DNA of 64,000 nt. Source: Cryptomeria japonica (Eukaryota; Streptophyta; Pinopsida; Cupressales; Cupressaceae). Below, piece after piece: positions 1-12,656 of the stretch (positions within the stretch are counted from its first letter, which is position 1; each line of letters begins with the position of its first letter). The notes under the pieces were generated by a model, which had not been told where the DNA came from, did not search any database, and saw nothing but the letters and a program-made list of their open reading frames with translations. Location of the stretch: positions 115,537,783 through 115,601,782 of the forward strand of contig NC_081406.1 in the NCBI RefSeq assembly GCF_030272615.1. Direction: 5' to 3'. The position numbers were made by a program, and so were the translations under genes.

Positions 1-2282
1 CTTCATGGTCTCTCTTCTTTCTTATGGGGAATACTTTTTCCTCATATGAGGTTTTGTTCTTCTCATACATCATTGAGAGCATTGTGTGTTTTCATCTCTC
101 TTTTGGGGAGGATTTTTGTCCCACATGGTTTTCTCCTTTTCTAAGTTTGTGAGAGATTGCATTACATTTGTACATGGGTACCTAACATGGCCTATTTGCC
201 AAGTCCCATCTTGCATTGTTAGCTTTTGATTTAATTCTCCCTAATTTCCACCTAAGGGGGGTTTTTGGTGTAATTAAGGTATTTTACCTTGGTTATTTTT
301 CACTTAGGTTCTAATTACACATTACTTAAGCTCACTTAGGGAATTGCAAAAGAGTAGTTAGAGCATCTCTACTTTAGGTGGCATTATCATGTTATCATTT
401 CACTAAGTTATGTGGTGTCTCCATCTTTAGTTACTTTATCACATTATCATATCCACCTTTGGTTGGTAATCTACCTTTAGAGGTGTTATCATGTAATTGC
501 TTTTCCACTTTAGGTGGGATGATAGGATGTCAGTTTTTGTCTCATTGCATAAGATTATGACACTTGTTAGAATCTTATGCACTCCTATGTTCTCACCTTG
601 GCTATATAACCAACGGGTTTCTATTGTAAATTCATTGTATAAAATCTAATGGATTTTATTTCATCATTGATAGGAATACAATTTATTCTTGTCATATTCG
701 TTCTCTATTGTTCTTGTGCTTTCCATTTGGCCTCTAGATTTTGGGTACTTACCTTCATAGCCAATTCTTAGACTCTTAAAACTATAAGTTTTTTCATATA
801 TGATAGATTATATTATAGTTTTAAGATGTGTAAGGGCATTTGTCATACCTATTTTTAGTAAAATTAAAGCATCTAAGTTTATCTTGGGAATTTTCAGTTG
901 CATTCTTAGAGGTGATTGGAAAATGTGCCACATGGATTTGTAAGCGCACCTCTTTTGGCTTGGTCTAGAAGCTATTCCAAACTTGTTTTTTTCTAGATAT
1001 TTCATATTTCGGGTTTAAGAGAGGAGTGGAGAAAATTGTTCTTTGCAAAGTTGTGCTATTAGATTTCCTCCATTAGTGTAAGATGTAGACTCCATGAAAA
1101 TGCTCAGAGCCTACAAGTGTATTGTGTATTTTTTTTTTGCAAATTAATACATTGGTTCAATTCTTTGAAGTGTGGGATTTCTTACCCAAAAGGGTTTTCC
1201 GGGCCATGTATATTGACATTTCTTTTCTTCTATCTATCTTTCTTCTATTCTTCTTATTTCATGTTCTTGAGGTGTTGATTTACATGTTGTTATGGCATCA
1301 AAATTTATTTAGATATGTAAACTACATTATTATTCTTCTAAGGTTTAATGGATGGGAAATTAGCTATGTCTATTTATGTTTTAAGGCATAGTAGTATGTC
1401 AATGTATTGAGTAAAATAAAGTAAAACATAGGATATTGAAAGTGCATACTGAATCTGAGAGGTCTTTTTGGGTTCATCTTTCGTTTTCATTTGATATCAT
1501 ATCTTATATCAATGGTATGAATATTATTGCATGTGCATGTATGTGGATTGCATGCAATTGTATGTGTGTTGCATGTACTTGCACAAGGTTGCACGATACT
1601 TACATGTATGCTTGCATGGCATTGCATGTGAAGGTTCATGGTGTATAAAGTTCTACTTGTCTTTCTTATGTTGTGATTTGTTAGCTTGGAAGATAGAGAG
1701 AATCTATTTTTGAAAAAATTGTTGATTATAAAACCTTGTCTGAGTGGATTTTTTATAGTTCATCTTGTTTTCAGGATACATTAGTTATTTTGAAGGATGG
1801 ATAAGATGGATTTCTATGTAATTGATCATGTGGTTACATTCAATTTGATATTGATCTCGAGGTCTTTTTTGATAATATATAATAATAGTAATGCATGGTG
1901 TTGTTCGTATACTTTATGGTTGTGTGTAGTAGAGCATTCATGTAGGGTGCCTATTTTTGGTTCCCTGATAATAAGGAGAAACTTTAGTTGTGATGGATAT
2001 GGTTTGGTTTTCTTATGTTGGATTCTTGATTTACTCCTTGGTGTTGGAAGGCATCATTTCACTAGTCCAAATGCATGTAGGCTATAAAACTAATTATTGG
2101 ATTATTTTAAAGCTTACAAAATTGCCTAGCTACTCTATATGGTTGTTGAATTGGCCTTCAAATGGGCTTGGAGTTTTGGGACCTCTTTATCCTTTTGGAT
2201 GGTTGTAATTTTATGTTTAAGTTTCATGCTGATTGGATCTGAGGGTTTTGTATAATTTTTATTTAAAATCTATAGTTATACT
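1..2282. other. AT-rich flank of the Tat element; no gene recognised
   Basis: No coding region is supportable; the short open frames lack recognisable domains. Around 251-261 there is a purine run (AAGGGGGG), shortly followed at 269 by TGTAATTAAGG, and a TATATAA-type box lies near 602. This layout suggests a polypurine tract and the 3' LTR of an older element covering roughly 269-760, but no partner LTR is in the window. A TGCAT-rich stretch lies at about 1530-1640. The last five bases, ATACT, are the left target-site duplication of the Tat element. Confidence 0.4.
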
Positions 2283-3950
2283 TGTAGCGTCATAAATTGT
2301 ACGCACTTGCTAGGGTGGTACAATTTCACACCTAGTTTAGCACCCGCCTTAGTGCATTTTACATTTTGCATTGCATTGCTCCTTTAGCACTTAATTAATC
2401 AAATTAATTAGGTCTAAGGTCCTATTTCATCATCCTCTACATCATAAAGTTGGGCCCTTTCGTTAAAGCGTGCCCTTTTCATTTTATTCCTCCAATACAT
2501 CATTCAATCAAAAACCCTAATTAAGTCCTATTTTGAACTTGGGGGCTTGGTTTCGGGGGTCAAAACATCTCGAAATCACCTGTAACTTCGGGATTCTCTC
2601 TAAAATCATCATATTCGACGGCCCTGAAAATTTGGTGAAAAGTTGTTAGGACCGTGGTGCCCGGAGTGCACATGGTCCCGGACATTTTTCCCAAATTTTT
2701 AGGAGCACAATCGAATCATAAAATAAAGCTTAACCCCAAGAAATTGGTGGGAAATTCAATCTCTAGGTCAGCCAAAAGATGAAATTACGATCTAGGGTTT
2801 CCTACATAAGAGCTCTCTTTCTTCATTTGAAGGGATCAGATTTTTGTTTTCAGGAACATCATATGCAACGAAAGAGCAGATCTTTGAAGACTTCAACAAT
2901 ATTCAACATCCCTCTATCAAGCATTTATCAATTTCATTCATCCATTTAGGGCTTGGAAGACATCGAAGAACAATAGGAGATTACCGACTGAAGATTGGTT
3001 TGTACTCCTCCCTTGAGGGTTGGGTATGATTTCATTTTGTTTTCATGTCTTTGCATAAGCTTCAATATATCCTCTATTCATTCTTTAGATCAGTTTGCAT
3101 CTTGATTTAGAGCATTTGCATTATCATTTACAAGCAATTAGGGTTTACTTTCTAGCTTGCTCTAGTTGCTTTCTTGCATTTTAGGACCTTGCACACACAC
3201 TAGGTCTGCACACACAATACATTTTACAAAACAACTTGGCTATTCGTGGAGGTGGAAATCACCGAAGCGGGGGTTTGACTAAGGCAAAACCCTATATAGC
3301 CACCCATACCATTTTTAGATATAAGTGCAGGTTTCAGGACTCGGACGACGCCGCGGGTGACAGATCGGGGAAGAGCAGGTTGAGATAGCACTCCACATCA
3401 AATTATAGAGAAAAAGACCTGGATAGGGGCGCTGGGCACCCTGGTTCTGCCAGGACAGGGGTGCTGGGCACCCTGGTCCCTGGGACAGAGGCGCTGGGCA
3501 CCCTGGTCCTCCTGACAGACAGCATTTTTTGACATTTCTGACAGTTTTCCAAAGTGTAAAACAGCAGTTTCAGGTGCAGTTTTCGGGACAGAATCAGGAT
3601 AGTGGCGCCCGCGCTCCCATCCCGAACATTTTCAATCATATTTTGACTCTGGGTACGCATCTGCATTCTTATTTTGTCCTTGTGTTTATAGCTGTTCATC
3701 GTTTAATCTCAATTCTGCAATCTTGTTATTAGTTCATTCTTGCATTTTGGGATTAGGGCTTGAACTTGCATCATTTGATTTTCCAATTTCAACAAAGGAA
3801 TAGAAATCCTAATAGGTAGCCCATGGCTCTCTCTTTTACAAGAAGAAGTAGCCAATTGTGTGATACCTCTAGGCTCTTTCGTATTCCATAATGTGTGTCA
3901 AAAGGTAGGATTAGGGCATGTTAACCTAGTCTCGCTTTTTCCCCTACACA
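2283..3950 (+). repeat. 5' LTR of the Tat element
   Basis: Starts TGTAGCGTC and ends CCCCTACACA, immediately before the primer site. It contains three tandem GC-rich units of about 30 bp at 3421-3508 sharing the core GCTGGGCACCCTGGTCC. TATA-like candidates are ACATAAG near 2803 and CTATATAG near 3292; which one drives transcription cannot be told from sequence. A 61-codon open frame at 2844 recurs in the other LTR only because the LTRs are copies. Confidence 0.93.
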
Positions 3951-3970
3951 TTTTGGTGAACCCGACGTGA
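3951..3970 (+). promoter_or_regulatory. Primer binding site of the Tat element
   Basis: The sequence TTGGTGAACCCGACGTG directly follows the LTR, where a tRNA 3' end should anneal to prime minus-strand DNA. The start TGGTG fits a tRNA ending CACCA, but I could not match it to a specific plant tRNA and it is not the common initiator-Met site. Confidence 0.7.
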
Positions 3971-4123
3971 AACTATCATTGCTTCCTCTTGCATTGCATT
4001 TGTTAGATCTAGATCTAGATTTCGTGTGTTTTCATTTCATTTTTTTATTAAAAAGAAAAAAAAAAAAGGAGAGTGTGTTTCTTTGCATTGTGTGTTTAAA
4101 TTTTATGCAACCTTTATTTCAAA

Positions 4124-5152
4124 ATGTCAGATTTTTATTTGCAAAATGTTCGTGCTTTTGATGATTATTATGAGTATAGCCAAGATGAATTAGATGAAGC
4201 TTTAGATGAGTTTTTAAACCCTCAAGATGCCAAACCTTCATTTTACCAAAAAATCATAAACCTTGTTACTATGCCATTTAGATGTGATGAGAAAGATAAG
4301 TCGAATGGTTCCTCTCAAGGGTACATTCCTATCAACTCTTCCACTGAATCTAGTAACATGGTTGTTTTCAATAATCCCCTCTATGAGGAGATGTCTCCTT
4401 TTGAATCAAAAGATAAACCTTTTAATCGATATGATCATGCTTTGTTGGATGATGCTCTTGATGACTTTGTGGCTTTATCGAAATCTTTAAACAAGAACAA
4501 GACTTCTAAATTGGTTAGCATGATAAACTTGAATGAGCATAACAAGCCTCTCTTTGAAGTCCAAGGTGCTTATCCTTCTCCCACCTTTCAAGTTCCTAAA
4601 TCACATCTCCTTACTGTCCAAGGAGGGTATGATCATGATTCCTTTCGTACCCTGAATAAACCAATTATCACCGTGCAAGGAAGAAAACCTATAAGTCCTT
4701 ATAGTTATGCCAAGCAAATAACTAGAGAGAGTTATCATGCAATTGCCCATACTTATCACACCAGAAATAATAGGCAGCCTAATCCTCCTCCTGTTATTCT
4801 AGTTTCTCTTCCTAATCCTCAACCAATTCTTCCACAAGCTCCCCGTATTTCACAAGTTATGGGTAAGGAATATGATCTCATAGAAAAACTTAAAGCTACC
4901 CCTGCTAAGATATCCCTCTGGGACTTGATTCAAACTTCTTCCGCTCATCATGGAATGTTACAAGATGCCTTGAAAGATTTGAATGTTCCTCCACCAAATA
5001 CATCTAGTAATATAGCATCTTTGGTTAACTCTGTGATGAATCCTAAAGCTCAAATTGTGTTTACCCAAGATGAGTTGCCTACTAGTGAAATTCAACAACA
5101 ATATGATTGCTTGATGATTGTGGTTATCATGAAAGATACTGCTATAAGATGA
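4124..5152 (+). pseudogene. Tat gag-like / pre-protease region (first third of the polyprotein)
   Basis: This 342-codon segment is in the same frame as the downstream protease and RT and is cut off by a TGA at 5150-5152. The N-terminus is acidic (DELDEALDEFLNP). The C-terminal part (EYDLIEKLKATPAKISLWDL, about residues 245-264) matches the type of sequence found just upstream of the protease in Tat elements. I see no retrotransposon gag capsid domain and no CCHC knuckle, and only about 1.2 kb separates the primer site from the protease, which is short for Tat. Either the capsid region was deleted or this family uses a divergent gag. Two internal motif repeats (TVQGGYDHD and TVQGRKP, with FEVQGAYP) suggest a short repeat. 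Confidence 0.75.
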
Positions 5153-7150
5153 ACACTAGTAGATAATGGCTCTGGCCTTAATGTGTGTAGCATCAATCTA
5201 TTGCATAAAATGAATGTGGATACATCTCTCATTGAGCTTGATTCTCGTCCCATTCGAGGCTTTGACAATGTGGCTAAGACTTCATTAGGTATTATCACCC
5301 TACCTCTCACAGTGGGACCTGTTACTTTGCCTACTCCTATCCATGTTATGTCGGGAAATTTAACATACAACTTGTTATTAGGGAGGCCTTGGATTCATAG
5401 TATGCAAGCTGTCCCCTCTACATTGCATAGACAAGTTAAATTTATCTATAATAATAAGACATATACCTTGATAGGTGACACTAATTTCCAAGCTTGTCTA
5501 CAAACATCTACTTCTAAAGGGGGTTCTTCTAAGCCATCCTCATCTAGTGATGACTCTTTAAACAAGATACCTATTGATGAGTCCTCACTCTCTGATGATC
5601 AAAATTCTTTGGGTGAGTCTGGAGCTCCTGAAGAAGATTCTTCTCAACTTGAATCTACACATAAGAAAGATTTTAATCCTGAGAAGGTCCTCGCAGAAGA
5701 CGATTGGGGATCTCTTGATTTTAATCCCACCTTTGTAGGTGAATATAAGGTTCCTTCTAGAGAGCTTGAAGTTGAAAAGAAGGAAGAAGCTAAAAATCAA
5801 TCAATCTTACCTGAACCTATGAGTAATAATTTTGTGGCCGCTTCTCAAAATTCTTCTCCTCATACCTCAAATTATGAAGAGTTTGATTATTTGTCTTATG
5901 AAAAACCACCTCCTCTTTCTGAAATGGCTGATCATTATGGTCATGGTTTTCGCATTTTTGCTAAGCATGGGTATCATGGAAAAGGTTGTGGTGCTCATGA
6001 ACAAGGGATAAAAGTTCCTCTAGAGACTAATTTTCACAATTATGCCTTTGGACTTGGCTATAATCCCTGCAAACGTACTAAAGCTTCTAAAAGACCATGC
6101 ATTAGTGTTAATATTATTTCTACATCTCTATCAATGCAACACCCTGAGTATATTGATGGGGATCCTTCAGGTGACTGTGCTTTGGATGTCTTCCCTACCG
6201 ATGATGCTTTAGCTGAATTTTTGGGAGCCTATGACACTCTTCCTCGTTATCATCACAATAGGGGACTCCCTTATTGTTTGAACACTGAAGCCTATTTTGG
6301 AAAAGAGATCGATAATGATGAGATTGTGAAAGAATTCCCTCAGTTAAACGATACTCCTCAACAAAGTAATCTTCTCATAAGTGACACCACTGATGTTAAG
6401 ATGGACCCTTGCAATAAAGAGAAAGTTATTAAAATTGGAAAATGTTTGGATGAAGAGGAACAGAAACAATATGAAGATTTATTGCACGAATTCCCTGAGA
6501 TCTTTGCTTGGACATACTCTAACATGCCTGGTATAGATCCTAAGATTGTCACTCATAACATTGTCTTAGTTCCCGATGCTAAGCCCGTGAAACAAAAGAT
6601 TCAAAAAATGAATCCTAAGGTGGCTCTGCTTGTTAAGGCTGAGATTGAAAAGTTATTGGAGGCTGGATTTATCCGCCCTATTGACTATTCCTCATGGATT
6701 TCAAATATTGTCGCTATGGCTAAACTAGATAACAAAATAAGGATGTGTACCGACTTTCAAGATTTGAATAAGGCTTCCTTGAAAGATGATTTCCCTCTTC
6801 CAAACATTGACATGATAGTTGATTCTACGGCAGGACATGCCTTGTTATCCTTCATGGATGGTTTTTCAGGATACAATCAAATTTTGATTAACCCTCAAGA
6901 TCAATTTAAAACCGCTTTCACCACTCCTTGGGGTACGTTTTGTTGGATAATGATGCCTTTTGGACTTAAAAATGCCAGTGCAACTTATCAACGAGCGATG
7001 AACCTTATCTTTCATGATTATATGCATAAGATTTTAGAGGATTATGTTGATGATATTTTAGCCAAATCTATTCTTTGTATAGATCATATTAAAATCCTTC
7101 ATCAAATCTTTGAAAGAGTTCATAAATATCACATGCGCTTGAATCCCTGA
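5153..7150 (+). pseudogene. Tat protease - G-patch-like - reverse transcriptase segment
   Basis: It continues in frame after the TGA at 5150-5152 and ends at a second in-frame TGA (7148-7150). Aspartic protease: LVDNGSGLNVCS, catalytic Asp at 5162. A G-patch-like stretch lies near 5935-6015 (GHGFRIFAKHGYHGKGCGAH), a feature known from pol of some plant Ty3 elements. Reverse transcriptase: about 6520-7150, with MCTDFQDLNKAS, the DGFSGYNQI motif, and the catalytic YVDD box at 7043-7054 intact. Its normal activities would be polyprotein cleavage and copying of the RNA into DNA in cytoplasmic particles. The two stops separate it from gag and from RNase H/integrase. Confidence 0.9.
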
Positions 7151-9670
7151 AAATGTGTTTTCGGTGTGGATAGTGGAAAACTATTAGGATCCATAGTTTC
7201 GCATCGTGGGATTGAGGTCGACACTAATAAAAAAGATGCTATTGTCAACATGCCATCTCCTAGAAATGTGTCTCAACTTAAAAGCTTACAAGGAAAGATT
7301 CAAGCTATTCGTAGGTTCGTATCTCAACTTGCGGATCGTACCTTTCCTTTTACTCAACTTCTTAAAAAAGATATCACTTTTCAATGGAATGAAGATTGTC
7401 AGCAAGCATTTGAAGATTTAAAAGTATATTTGGCTAGTACTCCTATTCTTCAACCTGCCGAACCTTCTAAACCTTTCCTTCTGTATACAGCTGCTTCCTC
7501 TCATGCTCTCGCAGCATTGTTGGCACAACATGATAAAGATGGTAAGGAATGTCTAGTTTATTACATAAGTCGTACCTTACTCGATTATGAGACCCGATAT
7601 TCTGTGATAGAAAGACAATGCTTGGCCTTGGTGTTTGCGACTCAGAAATTGAGACATTATCTTTTAAATTCAGAAGTCCACGTCATGGTAAAGTTTGATC
7701 CTTTAAAGCATCTTTTCTCTAAAATTGATTTATCAGGACGCCTAGCTAAGTGGGTTATGATGTTAATTGAACTTGACCTTAAATTTGTTTCACAAAGAGC
7801 AATTAAAGGGCAAGCATTGACCGACCACTTAGTTGAGGCCCCTTCACCTTTCTCCTTCCCTAATTCTGAGTCTTTCCCTGATGACTTCATTCTTTCTATA
7901 GAGAAAGATGAAACTTGGGAATTATACTTTGATGGTTCTAAGTGTCGTACGGGATCGGGGGCAGGTGTTGTTCTGATTTCTCCTACAAGGAAATCCATTC
8001 CCTTATCCTATCATCTAAATTTCCTATGTACCAATAACATTGCCGAGTATGAGGCTCTTATAGCAGGAATAAAAGCAGCCTTAGCTCTGAACATAAAACA
8101 CATACATATTTATGGAGATTCTCAATTGATTATAAGACAAGTAACAGGATTGTATCAAGCAAAACAAGACAAATTATCACAATATAAAGACCTTGCCATC
8201 TCTTTATTACAAAAATTCAATTCTTATACCATGGAACCTGTTCCTCAAAAAGATAATCGACATGCGGACGCAATGGCATGTGTGGCTTCTCTTGTATCTT
8301 TAGAGGACCCTATGGTTGATCTTAAATTTTTTATTCACAACCTTATTTCTCTAGCTATTGTAGACGATTCTAGCTTGGTAACATGTTGTGACTTTGTAGA
8401 TTCAGACGAATGGTATTCGCATATCGTAAGATATTTGACCGATGGTACCTTTCCTGATTCCGCTAATAGGAACACTAGGGCTAGAATCTGCAAGCTATCT
8501 GCTAGGTATATCATCCTTTCTAATGTCCTTTACCGAAGGGGTTATGACGGTCTTCTCCTTCACTGTCTTAACAAATTGGAAATCCCCATTGCTCTTGAAG
8601 AGGCGCATTCAGGTGCCTGTGGGGGGCATTTCGGAGGCAAATCCTTGGTTCAAAGATTACTTCGTATGGGATACTATTGGCAAACTATGCAGAAGGATTC
8701 TTTTTCATTTGTTAAGAAATGTCATCAATGTCAACAACATAATAATCTAATTCATGCTCCTGCCCAAGAACTTCGTTCTCAAGTAGCTTCTTGGCCCTTC
8801 TCTGCATGGGGTTTGGATCTCATTGGTAAAATCTCTCCTCCTTCATCTCAAGGACACACCTTCATTATAACCGCAACAGATTACTTTACGAAGTGGGTAG
8901 AAGCTATTCCCCTTCGCTCTACCACTGCTGAAGTGATTTGTCAATTTCTTCTAGAAAACATCATTTCTCGATTTGGGATACCTTCCACTATAATCTCAGA
9001 TAATGGGACATCATTTAAGAACAAGGACGTGAAGAAATTCCTCGAGAAGTATCATATCAAACATCAATTTTCTACACCATACTATCCTCAATCAAATGGT
9101 CAAGCCGAATCATCCAATAAGATAATTGAACAAATTCTTCGCAAAACCGTGAATAAGCATGGTAAGGATTGGAGTAATCAGCTAATCTATGCTCTTTGGG
9201 CCTACCGAACGAGTGTACGAATTGTTACAGGAACTACTCCTTATAATCTTGTTTATGGTGCTGACGCTATTATGACTTTAGAGTTAGAGATTCCATCACT
9301 TAGGGTTTCTCTCAAGGGTATAGTAGATGATGACTCTTATAGAGAACAACGACTTCAACAACTTGAGATGCTCGATGAACAGCGTATAAACGCTCTTGAG
9401 CATATTCAAGCATATCACAAAACTCTACAACAAAGTTATAATGATAAGGTTATTCAACGTTCCTTCTCAGTAGGTGACTTAGTCCTCTATGAGAATCAAC
9501 GCAATGTGAATGCCTTACCTATAGAAAAGGGAAAATTTAGTCCTAATTGGCTTGGACCATACATCGTTATTGAAGATTATGGATCAGGTGCTTACAAAAT
9601 AGCGGATGTAGACGGTATGCCTCTTAAAGAACCTATCAATGCTATGCACTTGCGTAGATATTATGCTTAA
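7151..9670 (+). pseudogene. Tat RT thumb - RNase H - second RNase H - integrase
   Basis: In the same frame as the preceding segment, open to a TAA at 9668-9670. Order: RT thumb/connection (SGKLLGSIVSHRGIEVD); a first RNase H (about 7480-7680), where the first catalytic Asp appears replaced (LLYTAASS); a second, archaeal-type RNase H with YFDGSK, AEYEAL, YGDSQL and RHADAMA, so its four acidic residues are present; and integrase with an HHCC zinc finger (H near 8606, CHQCQQ near 8720) and D-D-35-E at 8816, 8999 and 9107. The C-terminal GPYIVIEDYGSGAYKI box follows. No chromodomain is present, as expected for Tat. The degenerate first and intact second RNase H match the lineage pattern. Confidence 0.93.
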
Positions 9671-10280
9671 TTCTTCATTCCTTATTTATCTTCTTTTCAG
9701 TTCTTCAACATTGGGTAATATGTTAGTATCTCCTAAATTAGAGCAAAATAGAATTAAATGTTATGGTGTTTAATCTATATTGCTTCGTTCTTGACAAGCG
9801 TGTCTTCTTACTTCATACTTTGTCTTGAATTCATTTATGTAAATTGTAAAAGATTTACGTTTCCATTATGCTAGCATATTATACAATGTCTTTATGTGTT
9901 AAGTAGAATCGTATCATGTTGTGTTTAAGTTCAAAATTAAATCACATTAGTTATATGATTCTTAGACTTAATGCATATTTCTTCCCTATCATCAATGTAG
10001 TACTTGATTAAATATTTTAATTAAGTCACACATGTATCAATTTAATCATGGAGCATTGAGAAATCAATCACATGGAAATTAAATTTTGAACATACATGTA
10101 CATCTACCAAATGTATTAGATTTAATCAAAGCAAAATATACATTGTTTTAAGCATTAAAGATAACACATTTGAGACAAAAGAGAAGCATGTATATATATA
10201 TATATATATATATATATGTGGATCATATACAAATATAGGTCACTGTACATCCAAAATGTAACCTATCCTACATCATAAAA
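9671..10280. other. Non-coding spacer 3' of pol, with a TA microsatellite
   Basis: About 600 bp of AT-rich sequence between the integrase stop and the convergent PMD gene. A TA dinucleotide run occupies about 10191-10217. No open frame or conserved motif was recognised. Confidence 0.7.
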
Positions 10281-12656
10281 TCATCTCCTATCCCTGGGGC
10301 TAGTGGCTGGAGAGTGTCGACTAGATGCTCCCTCCTGATCTGACCGTGCAGGTGGACCCATAGGTGTGTAGCACGATATAGACTGCGAGTGACTCCAAGA
10401 GGAACTCCTACGATCCCTATCCATAAGGATCGCGCGAAAGGAGGAAGCCTCAGCCTGATCAACTGCTAGATCTCGCCGCACCCGCTGAAGGTCCTCTGAT
10501 AGGACTCTCTCTCTCCCTCCATATGTCTACCTGTACTCGGAATGGGGAAAACAAGTCCTCATGCCAACCCGCATTCCCCTGAGGCCTATAAGCAATTTGT
10601 GAGGAGCTCGGGATCTGTGCCATCATGGAAATGTCTGTCATTTCTTGCTGAATCAGGGAACGCCACTCCTGCACATTAGCTGTAGCAGTAGAACAGATTT
10701 TTGTATTAGTACCATTCTATATCATCAAAACATTAATCAATCAATATAAACCTACTATACTTGGATCTCCCTCACGCCAGTAGGGATCATGGTATGGTAG
10801 CATCTGTGACTAGGAACTACTAGGCTCCCCTCGCTCAAATAATCTGTGCACGATGGGTGTAGGCTGGACGGTACTAGGAACAGGTCTCTGTATCGCCTCG
10901 TGTTCCCCCTTTTGGGGAATAAGAGGAGGATCCAGAGCTATGGTATCATCTCCTGAATGGTGGGGAGCTGCATCTGACCCCTCCTCATCATCTCTATCCT
11001 CCTCCTCCTCGTCATCCTCGTCATCATCCTCATCCTTGTCCTCGTCCGCATCTTCACCTGCATCCTCCTCATCCTCATCTCTATCCGTGTCCTCCTCCTC
11101 CTCCTCCTTCTCTAGCTCCTCTGACCTAGATCCCTGGTCCTCATCTCGGTCTCCATGTCTCCATGGGCCGGGATGGCCTGTTGGGTGATCTGGTGGAAAG
11201 ATAGGCCCTGTGTATGATCAGATCCCTCTATATCTGTAGTCTCGATGTCATCTATCGTCGGTCTCGCTACTGCTCTAGGTCTGGGAAGGACTCGTGAGTG
11301 TCGAGTATAGATGGGCACATCAGCTGGAACACGCTGCTCTAGCCCAAACTGCCTCCGTACTTGGTCGAAGTAGAATGGGACTATGATATGTGAATATCGC
11401 CCCCGCAGTAGACGGTTCCTCTGTAGGCATGCTAACTGTCTCTCCATCCCATCCCATCTGTGCATCCGCAGATAGGGTCTCCATATGGTCACCTCGGCTG
11501 TCAGTCTATCAAAAATCACTCTCCAATATAACAGATCTCCAAATCTCCACTCGCTGGTAAGTGGATAAGCAAACACCCTAGGTTACTCGCTAGCTGTACT
11601 CATCGGAAAGCCGACAGGCCTGGTGCATGTGAAGTGTTCAAATACCCACACCTGCAGAAGTGTGCATATCATCAAGCTGCAACCCTGTCCAAACACATAC
11701 TCCTCAAGGTCGTGATAGAGATGTGCAAGCATACTTCGACCCCAAGCATACACTCTCCTATGTCTCTCCATCGCTCTGATGCACCATGTGAGACCCCCAT
11801 ACATATGTGTACCTCGCCCATTAGGGCAAACGGCTAGTGCTATGATGGCGATCATAAGGCGTCTCACAAGGGGCACCTCTCCTATAGGATGTAAGAGCCA
11901 GCTGACCATGATGCGACCTCTCGTCTTGCTCGGCATGACTCTCCCTATGCAATATACCTGCTCTCTTTGATGGTCCTCCACTGACCGATTGGTCGTGTAT
12001 GTAATAGTAGCTCCTCTGATAGGAAGATGAAGTATACGGTACACATCCTCAAGTGTAATCATCAGCTCCCCTACTGGAAGATGAAACGTGCATGTGTTAG
12101 GATCCCATCGCTCCATCAGTGCCATCAACATTGCAGGATGGAACTGAATGGCTGGCATGAGGATCACATACCATAATCCCACGATCGACAATGTGTCTCT
12201 CTCTGCCTGAGTTAGCCGCGGAATCTGATCTCGCAAACTGCGAAGAATATGTCTCGCCGTATGCTCTCTCATGTATGGGAGACCCTGCAACACAAAAACA
12301 TAACTGTAATCAGTACTCAATCATCAAAATCACTCATGCAAACTGTCGAACATCGTATGCTAACCCTGAAACCCCTTGCCAAGCTCTGATTGGGACCATG
12401 GCGCCCTGTCAGGGACCATGGCCCCCTGTTAGGGACCATGGCGCCCTAAGGGGACCAGGGCACCCCACAGGGACCATGGCACCTTGGGTGGGCCCCAGGT
12501 CAGACTTCAGGGCCCACAAACGATCACAGAAAGTCAAAATGCGGAAAATCAAAAGTCAACGCTCAGTCAACTCACCTCGTCCAGTGGCTCGTCGTCAATC
12601 ACGGCCTGGTGCAGGATCTCAATCCTCGTGGGACACTCCGGTCGTTGTGAAGGCAT
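10281..12656 (-). pseudogene. Antisense plant mobile domain (PMD) gene captured in the Tat element
   Basis: A three-exon gene opposite to gag-pol. Exon 1 is 12656-12576 (27 codons from ATG, MPSQRPECPTR). Intron 1 is 12575-12285 (GAG/GTGAGT ... TTGCAG/GG). Exon 2, 12284-10761, carries the PMD fold: LTQAERDTL, W-YVILMPA, the family block ERWDPNTCTFHLPVGE and VYRILHLPIRG, then HLYHDLEEYV and LLQVWVFEHF, followed by an acidic tail. Intron 2 is 10760-10680 (81 bp, GTATAG ... CTACAG). Exon 3 starts at 10679. Splicing keeps the frame at both junctions. Damage: a TAA at 11585-11583, a frameshift near 11150 before the acidic run, a TAG at 10812-10810, and a frame change in the AG repeat near 10505. 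PMD proteins (MAIN/MAIL family and TE-borne copies) are nuclear; function here is unknown. Confidence 0.85.
12385..12495. repeat. GC-rich tandem repeat inside PMD intron 1
   Basis: Five degenerate units of about 22 bp with the core GGGACCATGGCGCCCT. The same motif style (GGGCACCCTGGTCC) forms the tandem repeats in this element's own LTRs and recurs near 57818 in a related LTR. Confidence 0.75.

Noticed and set aside
2844-3029. 61-codon frame present in both Tat LTRs
   Set aside because: Its duplication only reflects LTR identity; no domain or sign of selection.
7657-7998. Minus-strand frame within Tat pol
   Set aside because: Shadow of the RNase H coding region.
10853-11188. Plus-strand poly-Ser open frame
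   Set aside because: It is the complement of the acidic tail of the antisense PMD gene.
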